A stretch of 21,255 nucleotides of DNA from IMG/VR virus record IMGVR_UViG_3300025012_000308, positions 1 to 21,255 of that record, one strand, 5' to 3'. Origin of the DNA: a virus. The position numbers were made by a program, and so were the translations under genes. Of the stretch, positions 7,414 to 14,810 are shown piece by piece; the stretch's first letter is position 1, and each line of letters starts with the position of its first letter. The notes under the pieces are model-generated. The model saw only the letters and a list, made by a program, of their open reading frames with translations. It made no database searches and was not told where the DNA came from.

Positions 7414-7772
7414 GCTGTTTTCACCCCCTTTGCTTGGATTGCCTCTAAAATCTTTTCTTTAGCTCCCAGTTTGTCGGCGTCCTCAATTCCAAGACTGGTA
7501 GCGTGAGCCACTAACTCTCTGCGTGTCCAATCCAATGAAGGTTCGGCACTAACCGTGTTTTCGGGTGCTTCCTTGGGCTTCTCGTCGGCTTTTTCCTCAA
7601 CAGGGGTCTCTTCCTTCTTGGGTTCTTCCGCCGGTGCAAGTAGTTGCACTTCTTCGGCTACCCCTTCTCGGATTATCGCTTTTGCTTGCGTGTCGTCCAA
7701 TTCCAAAGTTTGACCCTTGGCATAAACGGTATCATCAAGCTTGATAGAACCAAGTAATACTCTGATTTTCAT
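7410..7772 (-). CDS. Small two-domain phage protein: DUF7210-like N-terminus, HeH/Rho-N-like C-terminus
   Basis: The 120-aa protein has three parts. Residues 1-45 (IKLDDTVYAKGQTLELDD, then AKAIIREGVAEEV) resemble a small beta domain found beside phage capsid genes, often labelled DUF7210. Residues 46-80 are a flexible acidic Pro/Glu/Lys linker. Residues 83-118 (LDWTRRELVAHATSLGIE and GAKEKILEAI) look like a helix-extension-helix or Rho-N-type fold, often involved in nucleic-acid or protein binding. It has GAGGTGA upstream of its ATG. Its neighbours are capsid-associated genes, so it may be a head-associated or completion factor. The family assignments come from memory and are tentative. Confidence 0.7.
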   Translation of the reverse strand: MKIRVLLGSIKLDDTVYAKGQTLELDDTQAKAIIREGVAEEVQLLAPAEEPKKEETPVEEKADEKPKEAPENTVSAEPSLDWTRRELVAHATSLGIEDADKLGAKEKILEAIQAKGVKTA

Positions 7773-7793
7773 GATTTTTCACCTCCCTCTTTT

Positions 7794-8558
7794 TTAACCT
7801 GGCGTATGAACAATCACTTCCGCCTCGTTGATCCCAACGGACTCAGAAAAGTTCTTGCCTACTTCTATTGTATCAAGTGACTCCACAATAGCAATCGAGT
7901 CAGCTAATCCGCCAACCCCTGCCTCCTCAATTTCACTTTCTGCAATGCTCAAGGTGTCGCTCAATGTCAGGGTAGTCACGTTCGCTAACTGCTCCGCAAT
8001 CGGCAGGGCTTCGCTCTTTCCTGCACCAGCAGCTTTCTTTGTAAGAGCCACCGTAATGCTTTGAGCATCAGTTACTTGCTTACCTGTTTCCGTGGCTAAT
8101 GCCTCGGTAATTACTAATGCGTCGGTCAGGGTTGCAGCTTCTTGGGCTGGCTCTGTCCCGCCTTCTGTCTCTATCGTAACAAGCACGTCTCCCGCACCGC
8201 TCAACACAACCACAAGGGATTTGTTGAGGGGAAGTCTCCAATACCTGCCTATCAGGTTTTTGTCGAAGCTCCCGCCATCCGCAACCAAGCAGGTAGAAAA
8301 CTTCTCTTGCCCGCCCGACCCTGCCTTCAGGGAAACTGTAATTTTTGAAGCACCGGCGTTGCTGAAATGGAATCCTTTGACAACAATGTTCTCGCCCGCC
8401 CCAGGGGTAGGGATAATTTCGGTATCACCGCTGGCGGTAACGTTCAACGTAATGGGGTCAGCCTCATCCTCGTTGGTCACGCCAACAGCTACCTCTCCGT
8501 GCCTTGTAGGACGGAATTTACCATATTCTCTAGCACCCAAACTTCTAGGTAATGCCAT
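7794..8558 (-). CDS. Capsid-associated protein with a beta domain and six LSDS-type repeats
   Basis: The 254-aa product starts MALPRSLGAREYGKF. The ATG at 8558 is chosen because GGAGGTGA lies 6 bases upstream; a possible GTG at 8567 falls inside that Shine-Dalgarno sequence. Residues about 20-135 look like a beta-sandwich (GFHFSNAGASKITVSLKAG, RYWRLPLNKSLVVVLSGAGD). Residues 143-249 are six units of the repeat that fills the 1485-aa stalk, including LTLSDTLSIAES and GGLADSIAIVESL. Linkers such as LANVTTLT also match. The gene lies a few genes after the major capsid protein. A decoration protein, head fibre or anchor for the long stalk are all possible. Confidence 0.75.
   Translation of the reverse strand: MALPRSLGAREYGKFRPTRHGEVAVGVTNEDEADPITLNVTASGDTEIIPTPGAGENIVVKGFHFSNAGASKITVSLKAGSGGQEKFSTCLVADGGSFDKNLIGRYWRLPLNKSLVVVLSGAGDVLVTIETEGGTEPAQEAATLTDALVITEALATETGKQVTDAQSITVALTKKAAGAGKSEALPIAEQLANVTTLTLSDTLSIAESEIEEAGVGGLADSIAIVESLDTIEVGKNFSESVGINEAEVIVHTPG
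7812..8132 (-). repeat. Six LSDS-type repeats in the 254-aa protein
   Basis: Six units (LTDALVITEAL, VTDAQSITVAL, SEALPIAEQL, LSDTLSIAESE, LADSIAIVESL, FSESVGINEAE) occupy the C-terminal 40% of the 254-aa protein at 17-20 residue spacing. They share both core and linker style with the array at 720-2934, so the two arrays are homologous. Confidence 0.85.
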
Positions 8559-8647
8559 ATTTTTCACCTCCCTCTTTAATTTTTTTGTATATTTTACGTG
8601 CCCGCGTTTCAGAGGAACCGCTTGGCACAGCTAAACTATAACACTAC

Positions 8648-9256
8648 TTAGCTTGTCCTGCTCAATCTCGTCGGTCTGTCAGCCGTATAGTACACAACGT
8701 GTTGGTCGTGATCCGCCCCGCAGGCGCTATTGAAATCCGCTAAGCACAGGTCAATGGATGCTCCCTTCGTAATCGTTGGAAGTGTACCCTCCAGTGTTGC
8801 TCCATGATGCGCTGAAATTGCGACCGCTATGTAGGGAATCATTTCCAGACCCAGTTTGTCGCCTATGCCGATCGAAATTGTGTCTCCTGCTGTTACCCTA
8901 GTCGGAATAACGATTGACGAAACAGTCTTGAATGCTTTTGTGCCTCCCGCTGCGGTGTCATCACCACAGGTAATTTCTTCTGAAATTGCAGTTCCCCTAA
9001 TGTCGGTTCCGTAAATCGTTACTATCTTCCCAGCCATGCTTCCGCCCGCTTTCGTTGTTTTCGCAACGAGCGTCCTTGCAAAGTCTGGGTTACTAATACC
9101 AGTTGTGATTGTTTGAACCGCCGTTGTGCAGGTTATTGCTGCGTGAACGACCGCTACGGCTGCTGCGTCCGGAGCGAGCCATCTCTGCGCCCAAACCCCG
9201 AATAAGCCAGCATAACCATAGCCTAAATATGTTGCCCATTTGTTTTTGATAATCAT
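8648..9256 (-). CDS. Phage virion protein downstream of the capsid gene, probable decoration or minor head protein
   Basis: The 202-aa product has a beta-rich pattern seen in proteins next to phage capsid genes: AGKIVTIYGTDIRGTAISEE, TAAGGTKAFKTVSSIVIP, TAGDTISIGIGDKLGLEMI. The middle resembles a repeated immunoglobulin-like or beta-sandwich unit. No enzyme motif is visible. AGGAGGTGA precedes the ATG at a slightly long 12-base spacing. Position directly after the major capsid gene supports a capsid-surface or head-completion role. Function is inferred from place and composition only. Confidence 0.65.
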   Translation of the reverse strand: MIIKNKWATYLGYGYAGLFGVWAQRWLAPDAAAVAVVHAAITCTTAVQTITTGISNPDFARTLVAKTTKAGGSMAGKIVTIYGTDIRGTAISEEITCGDDTAAGGTKAFKTVSSIVIPTRVTAGDTISIGIGDKLGLEMIPYIAVAISAHHGATLEGTLPTITKGASIDLCLADFNSACGADHDQHVVYYTADRPTRLSRTS

Positions 9257-9366
9257 AGTTGCTTTTCACCTCCTTTACAGAGTGTCAACTCCTTTTTCGG
9301 GTTAGGATATTTGAGCAGGTATTGTTTGTCCTCACTGCCCCTACCCCGTTATCAAAAAGGTTTTCT

Positions 9367-10350
9367 TTACGATACGACTGTGGTGTAAAGATACCCACAT
9401 CCGGCAGAAACTATTTTCTCGTCCCGGATTTCTCCTGCCTCTACAAAATCCCCTTCTCTGCCTTCGACTCTCCATTTCTTGGTTCTAAAACCTCTACTCT
9501 GGAACTGATAGCCGAATGACACTTTCTTCAAGCCTGGTGACGGTTCCGCGTAAAGCAGTGCAACCGATTTTCCCCAGACGTATCCCAAGCTTTCTGCAAC
9601 GCCCTCCTGTGTGGAGTCGTACAACGCTTTTCCGACCAATAGCCTGTCTACTTCGAAGACGGCAGCTATGATGTCGGCGGTTACGATACCGCGTTGCGTG
9701 TATTTTATTCTCTCCAGAATGTCGGGATGGTCAAGAAGTTTCAAGTAAGCTTGATACCCGATAACCATGACGTTGGGCATCTTGCCAGTGGCAGCGTGAA
9801 CTGTGCTCTTTGCTGTGCGGACGTCACCGACGGGGTCGCTACCTCCGTAGTCATCCCAGCGGTTAACTCCAGCTAAAGCAGAGGTCTGAGAACCATACGT
9901 GCCGGCAGCAAAAACGATGTCGGCAACTCTTTTCTCTCGCCCTAATTGAATCAACTCTGTCAGATTTTCCGTGGTGTCTACGTCCATATCGAGCGGATTG
10001 TCGGCGTTGTCGCGCACTCTGTCAGGGATAAGGTCTTTCAACGCATATTCCTCACATTGATACGTGTCTGTGCCAACATTCCATTCTACCTCGTTTGCTT
10101 CAGCACCGGCAGCCCTCTCGGACTGGGGAAGCTTCCAAGCGCGGGTATATGTGTAGTACTTGTCGGATTCCTTTTTGACGGGAACCACGGGAAGAACCTG
10201 GTCAGCGATTAACTCATCATTGGTGTATCGGATAGAAACACCCGAAAGCACCGAATCTACGTGTACATCTTTCTCTGTTGGATTCGCAAATTTCATCTCG
10301 CCCTCAAGGCGGGACATTTCTTTCATCTTTAGAATTTCACTGTATGTCAT
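9367..10350 (-). CDS. Major capsid protein
   Basis: The 327-aa product matches what I recall of phage major capsid proteins: a helical N-terminus, SIRYTNDELIADQVLPVVPV, a loop with YYTYTRAWKLPQSERAAG, then GKMPNVMVIGYQAYLKLLDH with DILERIKYTQRG and FEVDRLLVGKALYDS, and a C-terminal strand set (GLKKVSFGYQFQSRGFRTKK). These are signature phrases for capsid subunits with an HK97-type fold. GGGAGGTGA lies 7 bases before the ATG. It follows the protease/scaffold and the DUF2190-like gene, the expected order. No cleavage site could be identified, though a protease gene is present. Confidence 0.88.
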   Translation of the reverse strand: MTYSEILKMKEMSRLEGEMKFANPTEKDVHVDSVLSGVSIRYTNDELIADQVLPVVPVKKESDKYYTYTRAWKLPQSERAAGAEANEVEWNVGTDTYQCEEYALKDLIPDRVRDNADNPLDMDVDTTENLTELIQLGREKRVADIVFAAGTYGSQTSALAGVNRWDDYGGSDPVGDVRTAKSTVHAATGKMPNVMVIGYQAYLKLLDHPDILERIKYTQRGIVTADIIAAVFEVDRLLVGKALYDSTQEGVAESLGYVWGKSVALLYAEPSPGLKKVSFGYQFQSRGFRTKKWRVEGREGDFVEAGEIRDEKIVSAGCGYLYTTVVS

Positions 10351-10423
10351 GTTTTTTCACCTCCCTTCATCGTTTGCCATTCTTGGGTTTTACGCTCTGG
10401 GAACGGCTAAGAGCAACTAATGT

Positions 10424-10822
10424 TTAGTTAGATTCGTTTGCCTGTGCAACACCGCCCGGAGTTACGAGTACCTCAATGATGCTCGTAGCCGAAACAGCTG
10501 ATTCCAGAGCGATACCGATAACAGACTTTTGGTCTGCGTCAACGGGAGTCCCTGCCCCGCTTGCGGACATGATTTTCTCTCCCCGGTCGCACGTAGCAGC
10601 CATTTGAAGCTTCGACGTTCCTCCTATAACCACAGATGCAGCCTCTCCGCTTGCGGGTTCGTTCTGGATAACTCCAACAACGTGCGTCCCTTCAGCAGCA
10701 GGCGTACCCGCAAGTATTACGGTATTGTCAGCCCCGCTTATCTGGACGGCATAGTATTGCTTGCTTGCAAAAGACTCGCCGGCGATAAACGACTTAACAG
10801 TTTGATTTGATGATTGTGCCAT
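10424..10822 (-). CDS. DUF2190-like capsid cement or decoration protein
   Basis: The 132-aa protein is of the size and pattern of phage DUF2190 proteins, thought to be capsid cement or decoration subunits. It shows a strand-rich core with AGESFASKQYYAVQISGADN, VVGVIQNEPASGEAASVVI, CDRGEKIMSASGAGTPVDAD and IGIALESA. It lies between the protease/scaffold and the major capsid gene, where this family is normally found. AAGGGAGGTGA precedes the ATG. No signal peptide or catalytic motif is seen. A 6-bp hairpin (AACTAA/TTAGTT) overlaps the stop codon and could affect mRNA stability. Confidence 0.75.
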   Translation of the reverse strand: MAQSSNQTVKSFIAGESFASKQYYAVQISGADNTVILAGTPAAEGTHVVGVIQNEPASGEAASVVIGGTSKLQMAATCDRGEKIMSASGAGTPVDADQKSVIGIALESAVSATSIIEVLVTPGGVAQANESN

Positions 10823-10871
10823 GTTTACTCACCTCCCTTGCGATGAATGTTTTAATACAATTTCCGAGCCC

Positions 10872-11510
10872 TTATTTGAAAAGAGCCGGTTGTTCCCGCG
10901 AAACAAGTTTTACTGCTTCGCCATACGTCAACCCTTTGTTCTCGGACATTTTCTTGTCAATCGCTTCCTTTTTCTGAGTTTCTTTGGTTGCCCCCTCGCC
11001 GTCCCCGCCTTCCTCTTTGAAGAGTTTGGCGGAAACTGCCGGTAAGCCTTTCAGAAATTCACTGAAAAGTTCAGCAACTTTCGGTGTAGCAGCCATCAAT
11101 AGGTCGACCGCTGCTTTCTTGTTTTTGGGTAAAAGCACGCCAGAGGGATTGCTTTCAGAGAACACAAATCCTTGCACTTGTTCGGTGACTTCTTTGAACC
11201 GAAGTTTGGATTCCATAATCCCCATTTTTGACTTCAATTCATTCATCTCCTTAGTGTGCTCGGCTTGCGAGATAAACTGTTCACTCATTTTTTTCTTTTT
11301 CAGGTCTTCCGCTTTTTTCAATTCTTCCTCTTTTTTTGCTTTCTCTTTCGCTTCAACATCAGCTTTCTCGGCTGCTGCCTTGTCCTCAGCCTCCTTGGCT
11401 AACTCCGCCTTGGCCTCCTCCAGCGACTTTTTCTCCTCTTCCGAGGCGTCGTCGGCAAGCGCGAATGCGGAATCTTCTACCAATTTTGCTTTAAGTTCGT
11501 CTTTGGTCAT
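10872..11510 (-). CDS. Nested in-frame scaffold protein, internal start
   Basis: Codon 253 of the protease frame is an ATG (11510-11508) preceded by AAAGGAGGTGA, a ribosome-binding site as strong as any in the window and with no reason to exist inside a coding region otherwise. Translation from there gives 212 residues (MTKDELKAKLVEDSAF and on), a Lys/Glu/Ala coiled coil followed by a helical domain. This is the arrangement known from lambda C/Nu3 and Mu I/Z, where the shorter product is the scaffold in excess over the protease. The shared stop is at 10872. The evidence is the sequence signal and the family precedent. Confidence 0.75.
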   Translation of the reverse strand: MTKDELKAKLVEDSAFALADDASEEEKKSLEEAKAELAKEAEDKAAAEKADVEAKEKAKKEEELKKAEDLKKKKMSEQFISQAEHTKEMNELKSKMGIMESKLRFKEVTEQVQGFVFSESNPSGVLLPKNKKAAVDLLMAATPKVAELFSEFLKGLPAVSAKLFKEEGGDGEGATKETQKKEAIDKKMSENKGLTYGEAVKLVSREQPALFK

Positions 11511-12266
11511 GTTGTTTTCACCTCCTTTCACAGTTGTTTTGCCGGTGAAACCGGCGAACATATTCTCAGAGAGCGCCACAGGGGCGAGACTCTTGAAATA
11601 CGGTCTGTTTGTAAGCGCCCCGCCGAGGAGCACGTTCTCGTACTGCTCGTGGGTCTCCTGGTCTTCGTAGGCGAAGTCGAACTCGGGGCTAAAGTACTTG
11701 AAAATCCCGTCTTGGATGAGTTGCGTCCCGAGCTTCGTCCACTCGATTGTCGCCTTCAGTTTTGTCTTGCCGTCCTCGAAAACCTTCTTCATCGACTTGT
11801 ACCAGCCGGCTGCACCCTTCTCGGGCATGTGCTCCTGGTCGACCGCGATGTCGACCTTCCGAACCTTATCGTCGAAAGACGCAATGAACTTGTCGATGTC
11901 CGCCTCCGTTATCTGCACGTCCCCGTATTGCGGATGCTCCCACTTTCCGGAAGCCATTATCTCTATCTCCGAAGTCGGCTTGCTCGAGGAAAAAACGCTA
12001 GCCAGCTCGATCTGCGGTATGAGCATGCGGAGCTTCATCTCGGAGCCCTTCACGAACTCGCCGTCCTTTTCGACGTATCCCTGATTTCGAAGAAACGCGG
12101 AAATTTCGGAAGCCTCTTTTTTCGAGGTCTTCACCTCTCCGGAGTGGGACTTTCCGGCCTTGTCGTAGCAGACGTGGAGGTATTCTCCCTCTTTGGGTTT
12201 GATTGTCCTAACCCTTCCGCCTTCCCTAACGCACTTGTCGAAGCCGGCAGGAAATGTCATTGGCAT
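10872..12266 (-). CDS. Mu I-like head maturation protease with C-terminal scaffold
   Basis: The 464-aa protein joins a protease to a scaffold. Residues 1-76 form an extension (CVREGGRVRTIKPKEGEYLH) I cannot place. Residues about 78-235 match the Mu gpI protease type: KWEHPQYGDVQITEADIDKF, VDQEHMPEKGAAGWYKSMKK, GIFKYFSPEFDFAY, LLGGALTNRPYFKSL. The VDQEH...AAGW block is the family's most conserved part. Residues 253-360 are a charged Ala/Lys/Glu coiled coil, and the end is helical, as expected of a scaffold that is digested during maturation. AAGGAGGACAT precedes the ATG. A second start inside, at 11510, should make the scaffold alone. Confidence 0.85.
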   Translation of the reverse strand: MPMTFPAGFDKCVREGGRVRTIKPKEGEYLHVCYDKAGKSHSGEVKTSKKEASEISAFLRNQGYVEKDGEFVKGSEMKLRMLIPQIELASVFSSSKPTSEIEIMASGKWEHPQYGDVQITEADIDKFIASFDDKVRKVDIAVDQEHMPEKGAAGWYKSMKKVFEDGKTKLKATIEWTKLGTQLIQDGIFKYFSPEFDFAYEDQETHEQYENVLLGGALTNRPYFKSLAPVALSENMFAGFTGKTTVKGGENNMTKDELKAKLVEDSAFALADDASEEEKKSLEEAKAELAKEAEDKAAAEKADVEAKEKAKKEEELKKAEDLKKKKMSEQFISQAEHTKEMNELKSKMGIMESKLRFKEVTEQVQGFVFSESNPSGVLLPKNKKAAVDLLMAATPKVAELFSEFLKGLPAVSAKLFKEEGGDGEGATKETQKKEAIDKKMSENKGLTYGEAVKLVSREQPALFK

Positions 12267-12308
12267 ATGTCCTCCTTTCTACACTTTAATGGTAGCATAT
12301 CACAAAAG

Positions 12309-12551
12309 TCAACTTTTGTTTCCATTATCCTGGCTCTTAGTGTTTTTGCCAATCATCATCGACAACTCTTTGATGTTTAGCGCCACCTTGTTGAGAGCCT
12401 TGCTATTTTCCTTGATTATCTTGCTGGAATGCTGCAGGTGGTTGGAAATCATCTTGTCAATCCCTGCGTCCTTTTTCGCCAAGTAATACAGGAAAAGAAT
12501 CACCGTCACTACTGTTCCTCCCAAGTTTGCCAGTTTCTCTATATTTTCCAT
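12309..12551 (-). CDS. Small membrane-anchored protein with a helical tail
   Basis: The 80-aa product (MENIEKLANLGG onward) has one clear transmembrane segment at about residues 12-28 (TVVTVILFLYYLA), then a polar helical region with heptad-like spacing. ATG at 12551 is preferred: the AAGGAGG in front of it lies within the last codons of the portal gene, 12 bases away. An ATG at 12578 in the same frame would place the Shine-Dalgarno inside the gene. The layout resembles small phage holin-like proteins such as BhlA/UviB. Lying between portal and protease, it could instead assist assembly at the membrane. Function is not established. Confidence 0.65.
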   Translation of the reverse strand: MENIEKLANLGGTVVTVILFLYYLAKKDAGIDKMISNHLQHSSKIIKENSKALNKVALNIKELSMMIGKNTKSQDNGNKS

Positions 12552-12552
12552 A

Positions 12553-14796
12553 CTATTTTTTTCCCTCCTTATAAACACCTATTCCATAGGGCATTTTCCG
12601 CCCTCCGGAGCCTGGCAACGGGAATCCTATGTCCTTGAAGTCCCACGTCGCGACCGCCGACTGCGGTCTAAGTTGCTCGGGTATGCCCGTGAAGGGCGGG
12701 GGGCTCGCCTCCTCCTTCAAAATTGCAACCCAAATGCACCGGCAGCCGAAGTGGACGGCTCCGGGCTTATACTCGTGGAACGCCTTGTCCTCAATCCCGA
12801 TGACCTTTCCGTCGATGCTCGAGCAGTAGTTGCACGTGTTAGTGTCGAGGATCGCCGACCACTGGTACCCGTAAATCTCGTCCTTGAATGAGTCGAAGGT
12901 GAATATCCTGCCATTGTTTATCTCGTCCGTCGTGACGAGCGCTGCCGTTGCCGGTATGTTCTTCTGGGTGAAGCGCTCGAACCCCGCCGACACGTTCGCG
13001 AGAGTGTCTTTGTCCGTCACTTCGGGGTTCATCATTCCGACTGCTGCCACGCCTTTGAGTTCCTCCATGAGCATTTTCTCGTGCCGGTTGGCAAGAAAAA
13101 AGGCGCGTTCGGTGATCCTCCGGTTTATTTCCGAGTTTGTCATCGGGGCGGGTTGTTTTATCTCATAGCTCGACTTCAGCTTCCCGTACTCAAACAGCTT
13201 TTTCATTTCTTCGGAGAGCATCTGCATGTACATGCTCTTCACCTTGAAGCTCAGCCGGTGGAGGTCTGCGTAGTCTTTACGTTTTATCGCCTCCTCGAAA
13301 AGGGGCAGGAGCGCCGTCTTCTCCCTGTTGAAAATCATCGTCATGCGATTCACGATGTTGCGCTCCGCCTCGTCCATGTAGTCGCGTATCTCGTCAAACC
13401 TGACTCGTTTCTCCGCTGTGGTCAATTCGCGCTTGTACTCAAACTCGTGTGCTTTCTTTGGAGGGGGCTGATTCTTGCCACCCGGGAGTTGGATCACTCC
13501 CTTTTTGAGGTTGTCCTGCTGTATCTTCTGCCCGTCGAGCCCCAGCTGGTCTTTCTCCTGCTTCACATCGGACGAAGCGACAATCTCCTCCGGTCTCTCC
13601 GGCAGTTTCATCACCCTGCGCATATAGTCCTCAAGCTCCGGGTCGGGAGTCAAAACATTTGCGAACGTGAGTGACTGTATCGCCTCTGAAAGTGCTTTGA
13701 AGTCCCGAATGCCGAGGTCTGCGTGCGTGAGCTTCGGGTACTCGTCCACCGTCCAGTTGTAGTCCACTAGCTTTTTGATTTCCCCGTTGATGATTTCCTC
13801 GATGACTTTCGCCGATGCGTCAAGGGACTGGAGGAAAAGCGTCGACTGGTCTTCGGACAGCGCGAAACTTCCCACGCTCTTTGAGCCGAGGTCGGCGAAC
13901 TGCGCAAGGACGGACTTCAGGATCTCGCGCGTGTGGTGCTCGAGCATGACGGAGGGGTCTTTCAGGGTCGAGGCCTTGAGGTCAAGCATCTCAACCTCCC
14001 AGCCCGTTTTCTTGATGACGTGCGCCCTCTCGTGTCCCCGCAGGTTCGTCGCCATTATTACAGCCTTGTTATAGTCGTCGTCCGTATATCCGACGGGAAG
14101 CGTTATGACGGGGATACCAATACCCAGCCGTTCCTGCGCCACGGCGTCTATCTTGTAGTACTTGTCCCTGAAGAACCAGTGCTTGTACGCTTGGCGGAGC
14201 AATGAGATTCCGAGGTAGTTGTCCCCTTCGCGCCGGTGGGTGAACACCATCAATTTTTGAACCGGAATAACAACTTGAATGTATTTGTTGTCTTTGTACA
14301 CCCGCTGCATGACGCTCTCGAGTTCCCCATTCGGGTTGGAGTTCCACTTCTCTATTGTTTTGGGAAGTCGTGGAGCCCATTTTCTCCAACCAATTTTGTT
14401 GTCCTCCGTAATTTTGTACACTACCTCGAAGACCATGCAACCATAGGGGTGCATGAGGAGTATCTGCCGGAGTGTGTCCTCCCAAGGGATTGTGAGCCCG
14501 TTGAGTATGTTGTTCTTCACGAAGTCCGCAATCTCGACGCTCAACGGGTCGTCTCCCGCTGGCTCGATGTCCCATTCTGCGGATCGTATGGGGAGCTCGC
14601 AAAGAAGAAGCGCTGCCTGAACGGACGCGTCAGACCAGCGCATTTTGTCGACTGTCGTGTAAAGTGTCGTTCCTGTCAGATCGGAGACGTATTCGTCGGT
14701 GTCGATGTAGCCCAGAAGATTTGTAGTACCAGAAGCCCCTATCTCTGCACGCGTTGCTGTTGCAAACGTTTTGCTTTTAACCGGTTTTGTTTTCAT
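12553..14796 (-). CDS. Portal protein (DUF935, Mu gp29-like) fused to a Mu F-like head morphogenesis domain
   Basis: The 747-aa protein fuses two head proteins. Residues 1 to about 430 match the DUF935 portal: DKMRWSDASVQAALLLCELP, LMHPYGCMVFEVVYK, FTHRREGDNYLGISLLRQAY, FADLGSKSVGSFALSEDQST. About 430-500 is a linker. Residues about 500-700 match the Mu gpF/SPP1 gp7 family: FTFDSFKDEIYGYQWSAILD, CNYCSSIDGKVIG from Cys655, and PGAVHFGCRCIWV ending near 690, with the conserved Cys and His residues intact. The portal forms the ring through which DNA enters; the F domain stays inside the head near it. AGGAGGT overlaps the terminase stop, 9 bases before the ATG. Confidence 0.9.
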   Translation of the reverse strand: MKTKPVKSKTFATATRAEIGASGTTNLLGYIDTDEYVSDLTGTTLYTTVDKMRWSDASVQAALLLCELPIRSAEWDIEPAGDDPLSVEIADFVKNNILNGLTIPWEDTLRQILLMHPYGCMVFEVVYKITEDNKIGWRKWAPRLPKTIEKWNSNPNGELESVMQRVYKDNKYIQVVIPVQKLMVFTHRREGDNYLGISLLRQAYKHWFFRDKYYKIDAVAQERLGIGIPVITLPVGYTDDDYNKAVIMATNLRGHERAHVIKKTGWEVEMLDLKASTLKDPSVMLEHHTREILKSVLAQFADLGSKSVGSFALSEDQSTLFLQSLDASAKVIEEIINGEIKKLVDYNWTVDEYPKLTHADLGIRDFKALSEAIQSLTFANVLTPDPELEDYMRRVMKLPERPEEIVASSDVKQEKDQLGLDGQKIQQDNLKKGVIQLPGGKNQPPPKKAHEFEYKRELTTAEKRVRFDEIRDYMDEAERNIVNRMTMIFNREKTALLPLFEEAIKRKDYADLHRLSFKVKSMYMQMLSEEMKKLFEYGKLKSSYEIKQPAPMTNSEINRRITERAFFLANRHEKMLMEELKGVAAVGMMNPEVTDKDTLANVSAGFERFTQKNIPATAALVTTDEINNGRIFTFDSFKDEIYGYQWSAILDTNTCNYCSSIDGKVIGIEDKAFHEYKPGAVHFGCRCIWVAILKEEASPPPFTGIPEQLRPQSAVATWDFKDIGFPLPGSGGRKMPYGIGVYKEGKK

Positions 14797-14810
14797 AGGT
14801 CTTTGACCTC

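Noticed and set aside
10415-10429. Hairpin at the end of the DUF2190-like gene as a terminator
   Set aside because: The stem is only 6 AT-rich pairs, overlaps the stop codon and has no T run. Transcription must continue into the capsid gene.
10984-12380. Plus-strand frames of 228 and 243 residues opposite the protease/scaffold
   Set aside because: The Ser/Phe-rich sequence is the antisense of a Lys/Glu/Ala coiled coil. The minus-strand gene has clear family motifs and a strong ribosome site.
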